DNA from: an uncultured Campylobacter sp.
Lineage (GTDB): Bacteria; Campylobacterota; Campylobacteria; Campylobacterales; Campylobacteraceae
Reading direction: 5' to 3'
Length of the DNA: 32,101 nt
Assembly: GCF_938017775.1 (NCBI RefSeq)
Contig: NZ_CALIIU010000055.1
Coordinates: forward strand, 1 to 32,101
Below, piece after piece: positions 25,362 to 32,101 of this stretch. The notes beneath the pieces are model-generated. The model was not told where the DNA came from. It searched no databases and worked only from the letters and a program-made list of their open reading frames with translations. The translations under genes and the position numbers were made by a program. Each line of letters opens with the position of its first letter. The stretch's first letter is position 1.

Positions 25362-25367
25362 TTTGAG

Positions 25368-26591
25368 ATGGCAAAAAAAGATGTAAAAAAGGTCGTTTTG
25401 GCGTATTCCGGAGGACTTGATACTAGTATTATTTTAAAGTGGCTCGGCGATACTTACGGCTGCGATGTGGTGACTTTCACCGCAGATATCGGTCAGAATG
25501 AGGATTTGGAGCCGATCAAAAACAAAGCTGTGAAACTGGGCATCAAAAAGGAAAATATTTTCGTAGAGGATCTGCGCGAGGAATTTGTACGCGATTACGT
25601 ATTTCCGATGTTTCGCGCAAATGCCGTCTATGAGGGCGAATATCTTTTAGGCACATCGATTGCGCGCCCGTTGATCGCTAAAAAGCTAGTCGGAATTGCT
25701 AAAAAAACCGGCGCGGACGCCATAAGCCACGGCGCTACGGGCAAAGGAAACGATCAGGTTCGCTTCGAGCTTGGCGCATATGCGCTAAATCCCGATATTA
25801 AGGTGATTGCGCCGTGGAGGCTGTGGGATCTGAACTCTCGCGAGAAGCTTCTTGCTTACGCTAAGAAAAACGGCATCGACATCGCCTCAAAGCCCGGCAA
25901 ATCGCCGTATTCGATGGATGCGAATATCCTTCACATCTCCTACGAGGGCTTGGTGCTGGAAGATCCCGCCCATGCGCCTGAGGAGGATATGTGGCGATGG
26001 ACTGTGAGCCCTAAAAATGCGCCCGATAAGAGCGAGATCATAGAGATCGAATACAAGCAGGGCGATCCCGTAAAGCTAAACGGCAAGGCGCTTAAACCGC
26101 ACGAGATGCTAGCAGCGCTTAACGAGCTTGGCGCTAAAAACGGCATCGGCAGGCTCGATCTAGTAGAAAATCGCTACGTCGGCATGAAGAGCCGCGGTTG
26201 CTACGAAACTCCGGGCGGCACGATCATGCTAAAGGCTCACCGCGCGATCGAGAGCATCACGCTAGATCGAGGTGCGGCGCATCTAAAAGACGATCTGATG
26301 CCGCGCTACGCCGAGCTTATCTACAACGGCTTTTGGTTCAGCCCTGAGCGCTTGCTGCTTCAAGAGCTGATAAACAAATCCCAAGAGCACGTAAATGGCG
26401 AGGTTAAGTTAGAGCTTTATAAGGGCAACGTGACCGTGCTAGGCAGGGAAAGCAAGAGCGATAGTTTGTTTAATACCGATTTCGTGACGTTTGAAGAGGA
26501 TAAGGTTTTCAATCAAAAAGACGGCGACGGATTTATCAAACTAAGCGCGCTAAGATTTATCATCGCGGGCAAGAACGGACGCAAGCTTTAG
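25368..26591 (+). CDS. argG: Argininosuccinate synthase
   Basis: A 407-residue cytoplasmic enzyme that joins citrulline and aspartate with ATP in arginine synthesis. The ATP-pyrophosphatase loop is AYSGGLDTS (12-20). Other family blocks are TADIGQNEDL, LLGTSIARPLIAKK, SHGATGKGNDQVRFEL, APWRLWDL, SMDANILHISYEG and RGCYETPGGTI. Length is normal. It is transcribed divergently from the S4-tsaE-lptB operon and stands as a single gene. Confidence 0.97.
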   Translation: MAKKDVKKVVLAYSGGLDTSIILKWLGDTYGCDVVTFTADIGQNEDLEPIKNKAVKLGIKKENIFVEDLREEFVRDYVFPMFRANAVYEGEYLLGTSIARPLIAKKLVGIAKKTGADAISHGATGKGNDQVRFELGAYALNPDIKVIAPWRLWDLNSREKLLAYAKKNGIDIASKPGKSPYSMDANILHISYEGLVLEDPAHAPEEDMWRWTVSPKNAPDKSEIIEIEYKQGDPVKLNGKALKPHEMLAALNELGAKNGIGRLDLVENRYVGMKSRGCYETPGGTIMLKAHRAIESITLDRGAAHLKDDLMPRYAELIYNGFWFSPERLLLQELINKSQEHVNGEVKLELYKGNVTVLGRESKSDSLFNTDFVTFEEDKVFNQKDGDGFIKLSALRFIIAGKNGRKL

Positions 26592-26634
26592 CTGAAATTT
26601 TGCCGCAGGTCGGGCAGGCAAATTTCACAAAACG

Positions 26635-26648
26635 AAATTTTAAAATTT
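26635..26648. repeat. AAATTTTAAAATTT palindrome between argG and rplI
   Basis: Exact 14-bp copy in the 174-bp spacer 26592-26765, which contains several more AAATTT motifs and should hold the rplI promoter; none stands out. Confidence 0.8.
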
Positions 26649-26765
26649 ATCGGAAAAGTAGAGAGCGGCTGCAGGCGAATTTCATAAAATTTCACGAAAT
26701 TTTAGATCCGCCCGCGCCGCTTATAAAATTTTATAAATTTAAAGCTAAATTTAAAAGGATAATGG

Positions 26766-27209
26766 ATGAAAGTATTACTAATAAAAGACGTTAAGGGGCT
26801 CGGAAAGGCGGGCGAGGTAAAGGAGGTCAAGGACGGCTACGGCAATAACTTCCTAATCGGTAAAGGCTACGCCAAAGCCGCTACGACGGAGGTTTTGCGT
26901 AAATTTGAAGCGGATAAGAAAAAGCAAGCCGAGCTAGAAAAATACGAGGTCGCAAGCTTGCAAAAACTAGCCGAGGAGCTAGCTAAGATCCGCGTAAAGA
27001 TCGTAAAGCAGACGGGCGAGAGCGGCGCGCTTTTCGGCTCAGTGACCAAAGATGAGATCGCAACCGCGCTAAAAGAGCAAAAAAGCATCGAAATCGATAA
27101 GAAAATTTTAGAGACTGAGGCTATCAAAACGACCGGGATCTACGATGTAAATGCCAAGCTAAAGCATGGCATAAGCGCTAAATTTGAGATAGAGGTGGCT
27201 AGTGTTTGA
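26766..27209 (+). CDS. rplI: 50S ribosomal protein bL9
   Basis: A 147-residue large-subunit protein. The N-terminal rRNA-binding domain MKVLLIKDVKGLGKAGEVKE with the GYGNNFLIGKGYA block is the family signature. A long connecting helix (about 40-75) leads to the C-terminal domain (GALFGSVTKDEIATAL, KHGISAKFEIEV). AAAGGA at 26754-26759 precedes the ATG. Its stop overlaps the hslV start by eight bases, joining translation and proteolysis genes in one unit. Confidence 0.97.
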   Translation: MKVLLIKDVKGLGKAGEVKEVKDGYGNNFLIGKGYAKAATTEVLRKFEADKKKQAELEKYEVASLQKLAEELAKIRVKIVKQTGESGALFGSVTKDEIATALKEQKSIEIDKKILETEAIKTTGIYDVNAKLKHGISAKFEIEVASV

Positions 27210-27750
27210 AGCGACTACCATTTTAGCCTACAAAGGCGCGAAGGGCTCCGTCATCGGCGGTGACGGGCAGGTTACGTTTGGAAACACCGTCTTAAAGGGC
27301 AATGCGACTAAAATTCGAAAGATCGGCAAAGAGAGTAACGTCTTGGCGGGCTTTGCGGGCAGCACCGCCGATGCGTTTAATCTTTTTGATATGTTTGAGA
27401 AGTGCTTAGATGGCGCAAAAGGCGATCTTTTAAGGGCCGTGATAGAATTTAGCAAGCAGTGGCGCAAGGATAAATATCTGCGCAAGCTCGAAGCGATGAT
27501 GCTGGTGCTGGACCGCAAAAATATCTTTCTGCTTAGCGGCACGGGCGATGTGGTAGAGCCGGACGACGGCAAGATCGCAGCGATCGGAAGCGGCGGAAAT
27601 TACGCTCTTAGCGCGGCGCGAGCTTTGGATAAATTTGCAAGCTTAGACGAAGAGGAGCTTGTAAAGCAAAGCCTTAAAATCGCGGGCGAGATTTGCATTT
27701 ACACGAACGAAAATATCAAAACATACGCAATTTGGGACGAAAAGAGATGA
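27202..27750 (+). CDS. hslV: ATP-dependent protease proteolytic subunit HslV
   Basis: A 182-residue threonine protease that forms a double hexamer with HslU. It starts at GTG 27202 with AGAGG upstream. The N-terminus reads MFEATTILAYKG, so the catalytic threonine would be Thr5 after removal of a four-residue leader, instead of Thr2 as in E. coli. Conserved blocks GDGQVTFG, KIRKIGKESNVLAGFAGSTAD, LLSGTGDVVEP and AIGSGGNYALSAARAL follow. It overlaps rplI by eight bases and hslU by four. Confidence 0.96.
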   Translation: MFEATTILAYKGAKGSVIGGDGQVTFGNTVLKGNATKIRKIGKESNVLAGFAGSTADAFNLFDMFEKCLDGAKGDLLRAVIEFSKQWRKDKYLRKLEAMMLVLDRKNIFLLSGTGDVVEPDDGKIAAIGSGGNYALSAARALDKFASLDEEELVKQSLKIAGEICIYTNENIKTYAIWDEKR

Positions 27751-29066
27751 TGACGCCACGAGAAATTGTAGAGAAACTAGACGAATATATAATCGGACAA
27801 AATAGCGCCAAACGCACGATAGCGGTAGCTTTGCGAAATCGCTACCGCAGAATGGCGCTTGAAGATGAGATGAAAAATGAGGTGATGCCTAAAAATATCC
27901 TGATGATCGGCTCTACCGGCGTGGGCAAGACCGAAATCGCGCGCAGACTTTCGAAGATGTTTGGACTTCCTTTTATCAAGGTCGAGGCGAGCAAATACAC
28001 CGAGGTGGGCTTCGTGGGGCGCGACGTGGAGAGCATGGTGCGCGATCTGGCCGCTGCGTCGGTAAATTTAGTGCGCGGCGAGGAGTTTGAAAAAAACAAA
28101 GACAAGATCGATGATTACATCAAACGTAAAATTTTAGAAAAAGTCCTTCCGCCGCTTCCGCGCGGAGCGAGTGAGGAGAAGGTCGCAGATTACGAAAAAA
28201 GCTACGAAAAGATGGCGGCCAAGCTCGAGCGCGGCGAGCTGGACGATCTTAGCATCGAGATCGAAGTGAGCGAAAATGCGCTCGAATCAAATCCGAATTT
28301 GCCGCCCGAGATGGCGAATATGCAGGAAAGCTTCATCAAAGTAATCGGAATTTCGACGCGCAAAAGTAAAAAAGAGATGAAGGTTAAAGACGCCAAAGTT
28401 GCCCTTAAAAGCGAGGCTAGCGAGAAAGTTCTCGATATGGAGAGTATCAAAGCCGAAGCCGTTAGGCGCGCGCAAAACGAGGGCATCATCTTTATCGACG
28501 AGATCGATAAGGTGGCGGTCTCAAGCGGCAATAGCGGCAGGCAGGATCCGAGCAAAGAGGGCGTGCAGCGCGATCTGCTTCCGATCGTGGAGGGCAGCAG
28601 CGTAAGCACGAAATTCGGCAATATCGACACCGATCACATCCTTTTTATCGCCGCGGGCGCCTTTCATATCAGCAAGCCGAGCGATCTCATACCCGAGCTT
28701 CAGGGGCGCTTCCCGCTTCGCGTCGAGCTTGACAGCTTAGACGAGGCGGCGTTGTGTGAAATTTTAACCAAGCCGAAAAATTCGCTTCTTAAACAGTACT
28801 CGGTGCTTTTGAAGACCGAGGGCGTGGAGTTGGAATTTAGCGAGGATGGGGTCAAAGCGATTGCGAAATTTGCGGCGAGCACGAACGAAAAGGTCGAGGA
28901 TATCGGCGCTAGAAGGCTACATACGATAATGGAAAAGGTGCTTGAGGATATCAGCTTCGAAGCGGATAAGTTTAAAGGGCAAAAGATCGTCGTGGATGAG
29001 AAGCTCGTAAGCGAAAAGCTCGCAGGCATCGCAAGCGACGAGGATCTGGCAAAATATATTTTATAA
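27747..29066 (+). CDS. hslU: ATPase subunit of HslVU protease
   Basis: A 439-residue AAA+ unfoldase. Walker A is GSTGVGKT (55-62), the pore loop is GFVG (88-91, Phe in place of the usual Tyr of GYVG), an I-domain spans about 110-230, Walker B is GIIFIDEIDK with Asp251/Glu252, and the sensor-2 and C-terminal region (GARRLHTIMEKVLEDISFEA) end in DEDLAKYIL, which docks in HslV. The ATG at 27747 overlaps the hslV stop as ATGA; a longer in-frame start exists inside hslV but is not needed. Confidence 0.97.
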   Translation: MMTPREIVEKLDEYIIGQNSAKRTIAVALRNRYRRMALEDEMKNEVMPKNILMIGSTGVGKTEIARRLSKMFGLPFIKVEASKYTEVGFVGRDVESMVRDLAAASVNLVRGEEFEKNKDKIDDYIKRKILEKVLPPLPRGASEEKVADYEKSYEKMAAKLERGELDDLSIEIEVSENALESNPNLPPEMANMQESFIKVIGISTRKSKKEMKVKDAKVALKSEASEKVLDMESIKAEAVRRAQNEGIIFIDEIDKVAVSSGNSGRQDPSKEGVQRDLLPIVEGSSVSTKFGNIDTDHILFIAAGAFHISKPSDLIPELQGRFPLRVELDSLDEAALCEILTKPKNSLLKQYSVLLKTEGVELEFSEDGVKAIAKFAASTNEKVEDIGARRLHTIMEKVLEDISFEADKFKGQKIVVDEKLVSEKLAGIASDEDLAKYIL

Positions 29067-29563
29067 GGCGGCGCGGTAGCTACTTTTAGAATTCTGCAGA
29101 GTCGCGAAATTTAGCGGTTTTGAAAATTGCAAAGCGTTAGAATTTTAGGTTTGAAATTTAGCGAAATTTTAAAAATGCGCAGAATTTAATCCTTTTAAAT
29201 TTGGCGATACTTTGAAATTTTAAGTCTGTAAAATTTCAGGAATGATCTAAATTTTATGCAGTGCTGACTATATATAATGTCGGCGTGGGATAAAATTTAA
29301 AATTTCGTAGATAATTTACGAAGTTGCAGGATTCGCGGCTCGCGAGATTTAAAGTGAATAGAATTCTGCGCCGAGGCGGGTAAAATTTATCGCTATCGCG
29401 CGGCTTGAAATTTTAAATTTTACCCACTTATGTGATGGCAGAATTTCAAAATTTAGCCGCTCGTGCAAGAGCCAGCCTGCGCAAAACGAGATTTTAAATT
29501 TGCTTGCTATGGTTTAATGCCCCAGTCGCAAGCAGGATAAAATTTTATAAATTTAAGGAAAAT
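29067..29563. other. 497-bp AT-rich spacer before era
   Basis: No gene recognised. AAATTT-type palindromes recur (for example near 29214, 29293 and 29407). An era promoter should lie within the last 150 bases; a strong match is not evident. AAGGAA at 29555-29560 is the era ribosome site. Confidence 0.4.
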
Positions 29564-30433
29564 ATGAAAAGCGGATTTGTAACGCTCATCGGGCGGACGA
29601 ATGCGGGCAAGAGCTCGCTGTTAAACTATCTCTGCGGCGAGAAAATTTCGCTCGTCTCGCACAAAATCAACGCCACGCGCCGTAAGATTAACGGCATCGC
29701 GATGAACGGCACAGATCAGGTGATTTTCACGGACACGCCGGGGCTGCACGAAAGCGCCAAGCTGATGAATAAGCTGATGGTCGAAGTAGCGCTCGGAGCT
29801 ATTGAGGGTTGCGATTTGGTGCTGTTTTTGGCGCCGGTACACGATGATACCGCGGAATACGAAAAATTTTTAAATTTAAACGCAGGCATCAAACACATCG
29901 TGATTTTAACTAAAATTGACGAAGTAAATGACGAAAAGATCGTGCAAAAGCTGCTGCAATATCAAAAATTTACCGATAAATTCGAAGCGATAATCCCCGT
30001 TAGCATCAAAAAAAAGGTCTATAAAAAGCAGGTTTTGGACGAAATTTGTAAAATTTTGCCCGAGCACGAGTATTTTTACGACCCCGAAATTTTAAGCGCG
30101 ACCAACGAACGCGAAATTTATCGCGACTTCATACTTGAGGCGATCTTTGAGAGTATGAGTGACGAGATCCCGTATTGCAGCGATGTCGTGATGGAAAAAG
30201 TGGTCGAAAAACCGGGTCTAACCTCGGTGTATGCGCGGATCATAACGGATACCAATTCTCACAAAGAGATGTTGATCGGCAAAAACGGCGAGGCGATCAA
30301 ACGGATCGGAATTCGAGCCAAAAAGTTAATTTCAAATTTTTCTAAGGTCAAAATTTACTTAAAATTAACAGTTTTTGTAAAAAAAAGCTGGAAAAATGAC
30401 GAATTTATGGTGAAAACCGATTTTATCTATTGA
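29564..30433 (+). CDS. era: GTPase Era
   Basis: A 289-residue GTPase needed for 16S rRNA maturation and 30S assembly. G1 is GRTNAGKSS, the switch region is KINATRRKINGI, G3 is DTPG, G4 is LTKID (Thr in place of the usual Asn), and G5-like ALS is replaced by IPVSIKK. The C-terminal KH domain has MLIGKNGEAIKRIGIRAK. The ATG at 29564 with AAGGAA upstream is preferred to the in-frame ATG at 29504, which would add 20 odd residues. The 3' end carries a good promoter for the next gene. Confidence 0.96.
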   Translation: MKSGFVTLIGRTNAGKSSLLNYLCGEKISLVSHKINATRRKINGIAMNGTDQVIFTDTPGLHESAKLMNKLMVEVALGAIEGCDLVLFLAPVHDDTAEYEKFLNLNAGIKHIVILTKIDEVNDEKIVQKLLQYQKFTDKFEAIIPVSIKKKVYKKQVLDEICKILPEHEYFYDPEILSATNEREIYRDFILEAIFESMSDEIPYCSDVVMEKVVEKPGLTSVYARIITDTNSHKEMLIGKNGEAIKRIGIRAKKLISNFSKVKIYLKLTVFVKKSWKNDEFMVKTDFIY

Positions 30434-30458
30434 CATTTTATTTTATTTCTATTAGTAT
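30430..30458 (+). promoter_or_regulatory. Near-consensus sigma-70 promoter inside the end of era
   Basis: TTGACA at 30430-30435, 17 bases, then TAGTAT at 30453-30458. Campylobacter promoters rarely keep such a clear -35. It would start transcription about 30 bases before the ribosome site of the next gene. Confidence 0.6.
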
Positions 30459-30495
30459 TAGCAGCGTAGAAAATTTCATTTGGAAGTGGAGTGTT

Positions 30496-32016
30496 ATGGC
30501 AAAGAATAGTAAAAATGCTAGTTCGATTGTTGCGATTAACAAAGTCACGCAAACCATATTCGGTCTAAGTGAGAATGAAGTTTTCGAGCACGACTTCTCA
30601 AAAGCGAATCGTGCGAAGGAAACTTACGTCTCATATATTCCGTATAAGGATATAATGACTGCGACGGTCGAGATAAGCAGATCGGTAGAGGACGCGGATC
30701 TTTTAGATGCGATCGTCGTTAAGGTGTATGAGGAGCTGGGGCTTGACACCGCTTTGGATTACAAAATCACCTATAGTGAGGTAATAGGCGCTGGCGGCGA
30801 TGATAGAATTTTCAACGTCTTTGTCGTAGATAATGCCAAACTCACTTCAGAATTCGATGCGATAGCCGCTAGGACGAACTACATCGACTATGTGGCTATG
30901 GCTCCATTTTTATACGAGGGCTTGTATAATAGAGGCGTCCTAACTCGCGACGGGATCGACTGCTTCATCTACTTACAGCGCGACGATGCGTTTTTGGTAG
31001 TGTATCAAAACGGCGAATATTTTCAATCTCGTCAAGTAAGATACAACCTAAAATTTTTGCATGAAAAATATGTTGAGCTAGTCGGCAGTAGAGTCGATGA
31101 AGAGAGCTTTTATAGATTGCTCTCCAAACAGGGAGTAAATTTAGAAAATCCGACCGAACGCGATTATATGATCCAAATTTTTGACGATATGTTTTACTAC
31201 ATCAACGACGTGTTGAACGGTATTAGTAAAATTTACAACGTCAATATTCAAAATGTCTATATCGGAACGGATATCGGTAAAATTCCTGCGATCGAGGTTT
31301 TCGTAGAAAATAATCTAAAGCTAAGATACAAGGATTTTAATTTTAACGTTGCAATCAACGCAAAAGATTATCCGCTCACTCAGCTAGATATTTTGATGTT
31401 CTTGGTAGGTCAAGATTATTTGGTTACCAAAGATGACGATCACAACTACTCGCCGTTTATGAGACCTCCGCCTTTGACCCAAAGATCAACCGGCAAGCTG
31501 ATAGGCTATATGTTGTTAGGTTGCTTACTTGGGGCTGTGTATCCTGCGTATAACTTCGGCTATGGATATTATAATAATATGGTAGCTAATGATAAAACTA
31601 GCGAATATCAGGGTTTAGAAGATCAGATGGTTCCTGCTAGAGCAGAAAATGCGCGTTTGGATAAAGAGACTAAAGAGGTAAATGCCCAGGCTGCTAAGAG
31701 TGGTAAGGAGCTTAACGATAGGCGCGATCTAATTAATGCCATCTTAGACAAGAAAAACAATTACGCTATGAAGGGTGTTTCTATTTTTGAGCTAACCAAT
31801 ATGGTCGTTAAAAATAAAGGCAATATGGTTAGGATCGGTGATGAGAATAGGACTTTAACTGTTCAGGTGCGCACCAAAAACGATAAGCAGATGACCGAGC
31901 TTTTAGAGGATATCAGTAAAAAAGAGGTGTATGGCGTGGATACTAAAACAATCGCGCTACAAGAGGGTAATAAAACCGTCTTTTACGATAGCAACATCAG
32001 TGTGGAGGTTAGATAA
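30496..32016 (+). CDS. Inner-membrane protein, PilM/GspL-like with coiled coil
   Basis: A 506-residue protein starting at ATG 30496 with GGAG upstream. Residues 1-345 are a soluble domain that resembles an actin-like PilM/GspL platform protein by layout only (VAINKVTQTIFGLSE at the start, IGTDIGKIPAIEVFVENN later). A single transmembrane segment lies at about 362-382 (LIGYMLLGCLLGAVYPAYNF), then a coiled coil (about 395-440), then a small mixed domain to the end. The arrangement recalls PilM-PilN fusions of type IV pilus or type II secretion machines. In C. jejuni a transmembrane protein also follows era. The function is inferred, not shown. Confidence 0.7.
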   Translation: MAKNSKNASSIVAINKVTQTIFGLSENEVFEHDFSKANRAKETYVSYIPYKDIMTATVEISRSVEDADLLDAIVVKVYEELGLDTALDYKITYSEVIGAGGDDRIFNVFVVDNAKLTSEFDAIAARTNYIDYVAMAPFLYEGLYNRGVLTRDGIDCFIYLQRDDAFLVVYQNGEYFQSRQVRYNLKFLHEKYVELVGSRVDEESFYRLLSKQGVNLENPTERDYMIQIFDDMFYYINDVLNGISKIYNVNIQNVYIGTDIGKIPAIEVFVENNLKLRYKDFNFNVAINAKDYPLTQLDILMFLVGQDYLVTKDDDHNYSPFMRPPPLTQRSTGKLIGYMLLGCLLGAVYPAYNFGYGYYNNMVANDKTSEYQGLEDQMVPARAENARLDKETKEVNAQAAKSGKELNDRRDLINAILDKKNNYAMKGVSIFELTNMVVKNKGNMVRIGDENRTLTVQVRTKNDKQMTELLEDISKKEVYGVDTKTIALQEGNKTVFYDSNISVEVR

Positions 32017-32101
32017 TGAAAAAGAAAAGTTCATTAGATCAACTTGATCAATGGTTCGCCTCCAAGGGAAATAGTGCAAATAACTATTTTTACATAGCTT
32101 T
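32016..32101 (+). CDS. Start of the next gene, partial (possible PilO/GspM-like partner)
   Basis: The ATG at 32016 overlaps the preceding stop (TAATG). The visible 28 residues, MKKKSSLDQLDQWFASKGNS followed by ANNYFYIA, read as a short cytoplasmic segment just before a likely membrane helix. Tight coupling to the preceding gene suggests a partner in the same complex. The gene runs off the window, so nothing more can be said. Confidence 0.75.
   Translation, partial: MKKKSSLDQLDQWFASKGNSANNYFYIA

Noticed and set aside
25068..25367. Longer argG start adding 100 residues
   Set aside because: The extra part runs antisense to the S4-domain gene; ATG 25368 has AAAGGA and the standard N-terminus.

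Overview
The window looks like chromosome of a Campylobacter with unusually high GC, most like C. gracilis or a relative such as C. rectus or C. showae (inference from gene content, gene order and composition). Coding regions are roughly half GC. Spacers are AT-rich and full of AAATTT and AAATTTTAAAATTT palindromes. Neighbourhoods match known Campylobacter order: pyrD / M16 peptidase / dapA / SDR reductase / pgsA; pycA / small protein / leucyl-transferase (bpt); hslV / hslU / era / membrane protein; and hemL next to an AtpZ-like protein and a c-type cytochrome.

Layout. 1-1710 (minus): an unknown membrane protein runs off the edge, followed by a decayed iron-type ABC ATPase and a frameshifted methyltransferase. 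1956-12251 (minus): pyrD with a huge low-complexity tail, M16 peptidase, dapA, FabL-like reductase, pgsA, rseP and the PLP-binding yggS form a tightly packed transcription unit. It is interrupted between pgsA and rseP by an AT-rich island (about 3770-6960). 12606-18228 (minus): an ArsR/CprR-like response regulator, a long spacer, its histidine kinase, a cytochrome c, hemL, AtpZ-like protein and a membrane protein with a low-complexity core. 18556-21579 (plus): hup, tRNA-Leu(CAA), pycA, a small protein and bpt. 22138-25279 (minus): a periplasmic beta-propeller, lptB, tsaE and an S4-domain protein. 25368-32101 (plus): argG, rplI, hslV, hslU, era, a PilM/GspL-like membrane protein and the start of its partner.

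The most interesting locus is the island. A 596-aa protein fuses a PD-(D/E)xK-like nuclease motif to an N6-adenine methylase and is followed by a two-TRD specificity gene, as in BcgI-type systems. The specificity gene is split by a (GA)21 dinucleotide tract. As sequenced, the frame stops just after the tract, giving a 180-aa one-TRD protein. Gaining one GA unit or losing two would fuse both TRDs into about 355-357 aa. This is a textbook phase-variable design, possibly switching specificity as well as on/off. The 3' end of the second TRD is cut off and fused to a C-terminal fragment of a YbaK-type Cys-tRNA(Pro) deacylase, so the island has also been rearranged.

Other oddities are the roughly 250-residue Lys/Ser/Ala tail on PyrD, the matching low-complexity insert in the 12606-13787 membrane protein, and a family of AT-rich hairpins with TATGC loops.
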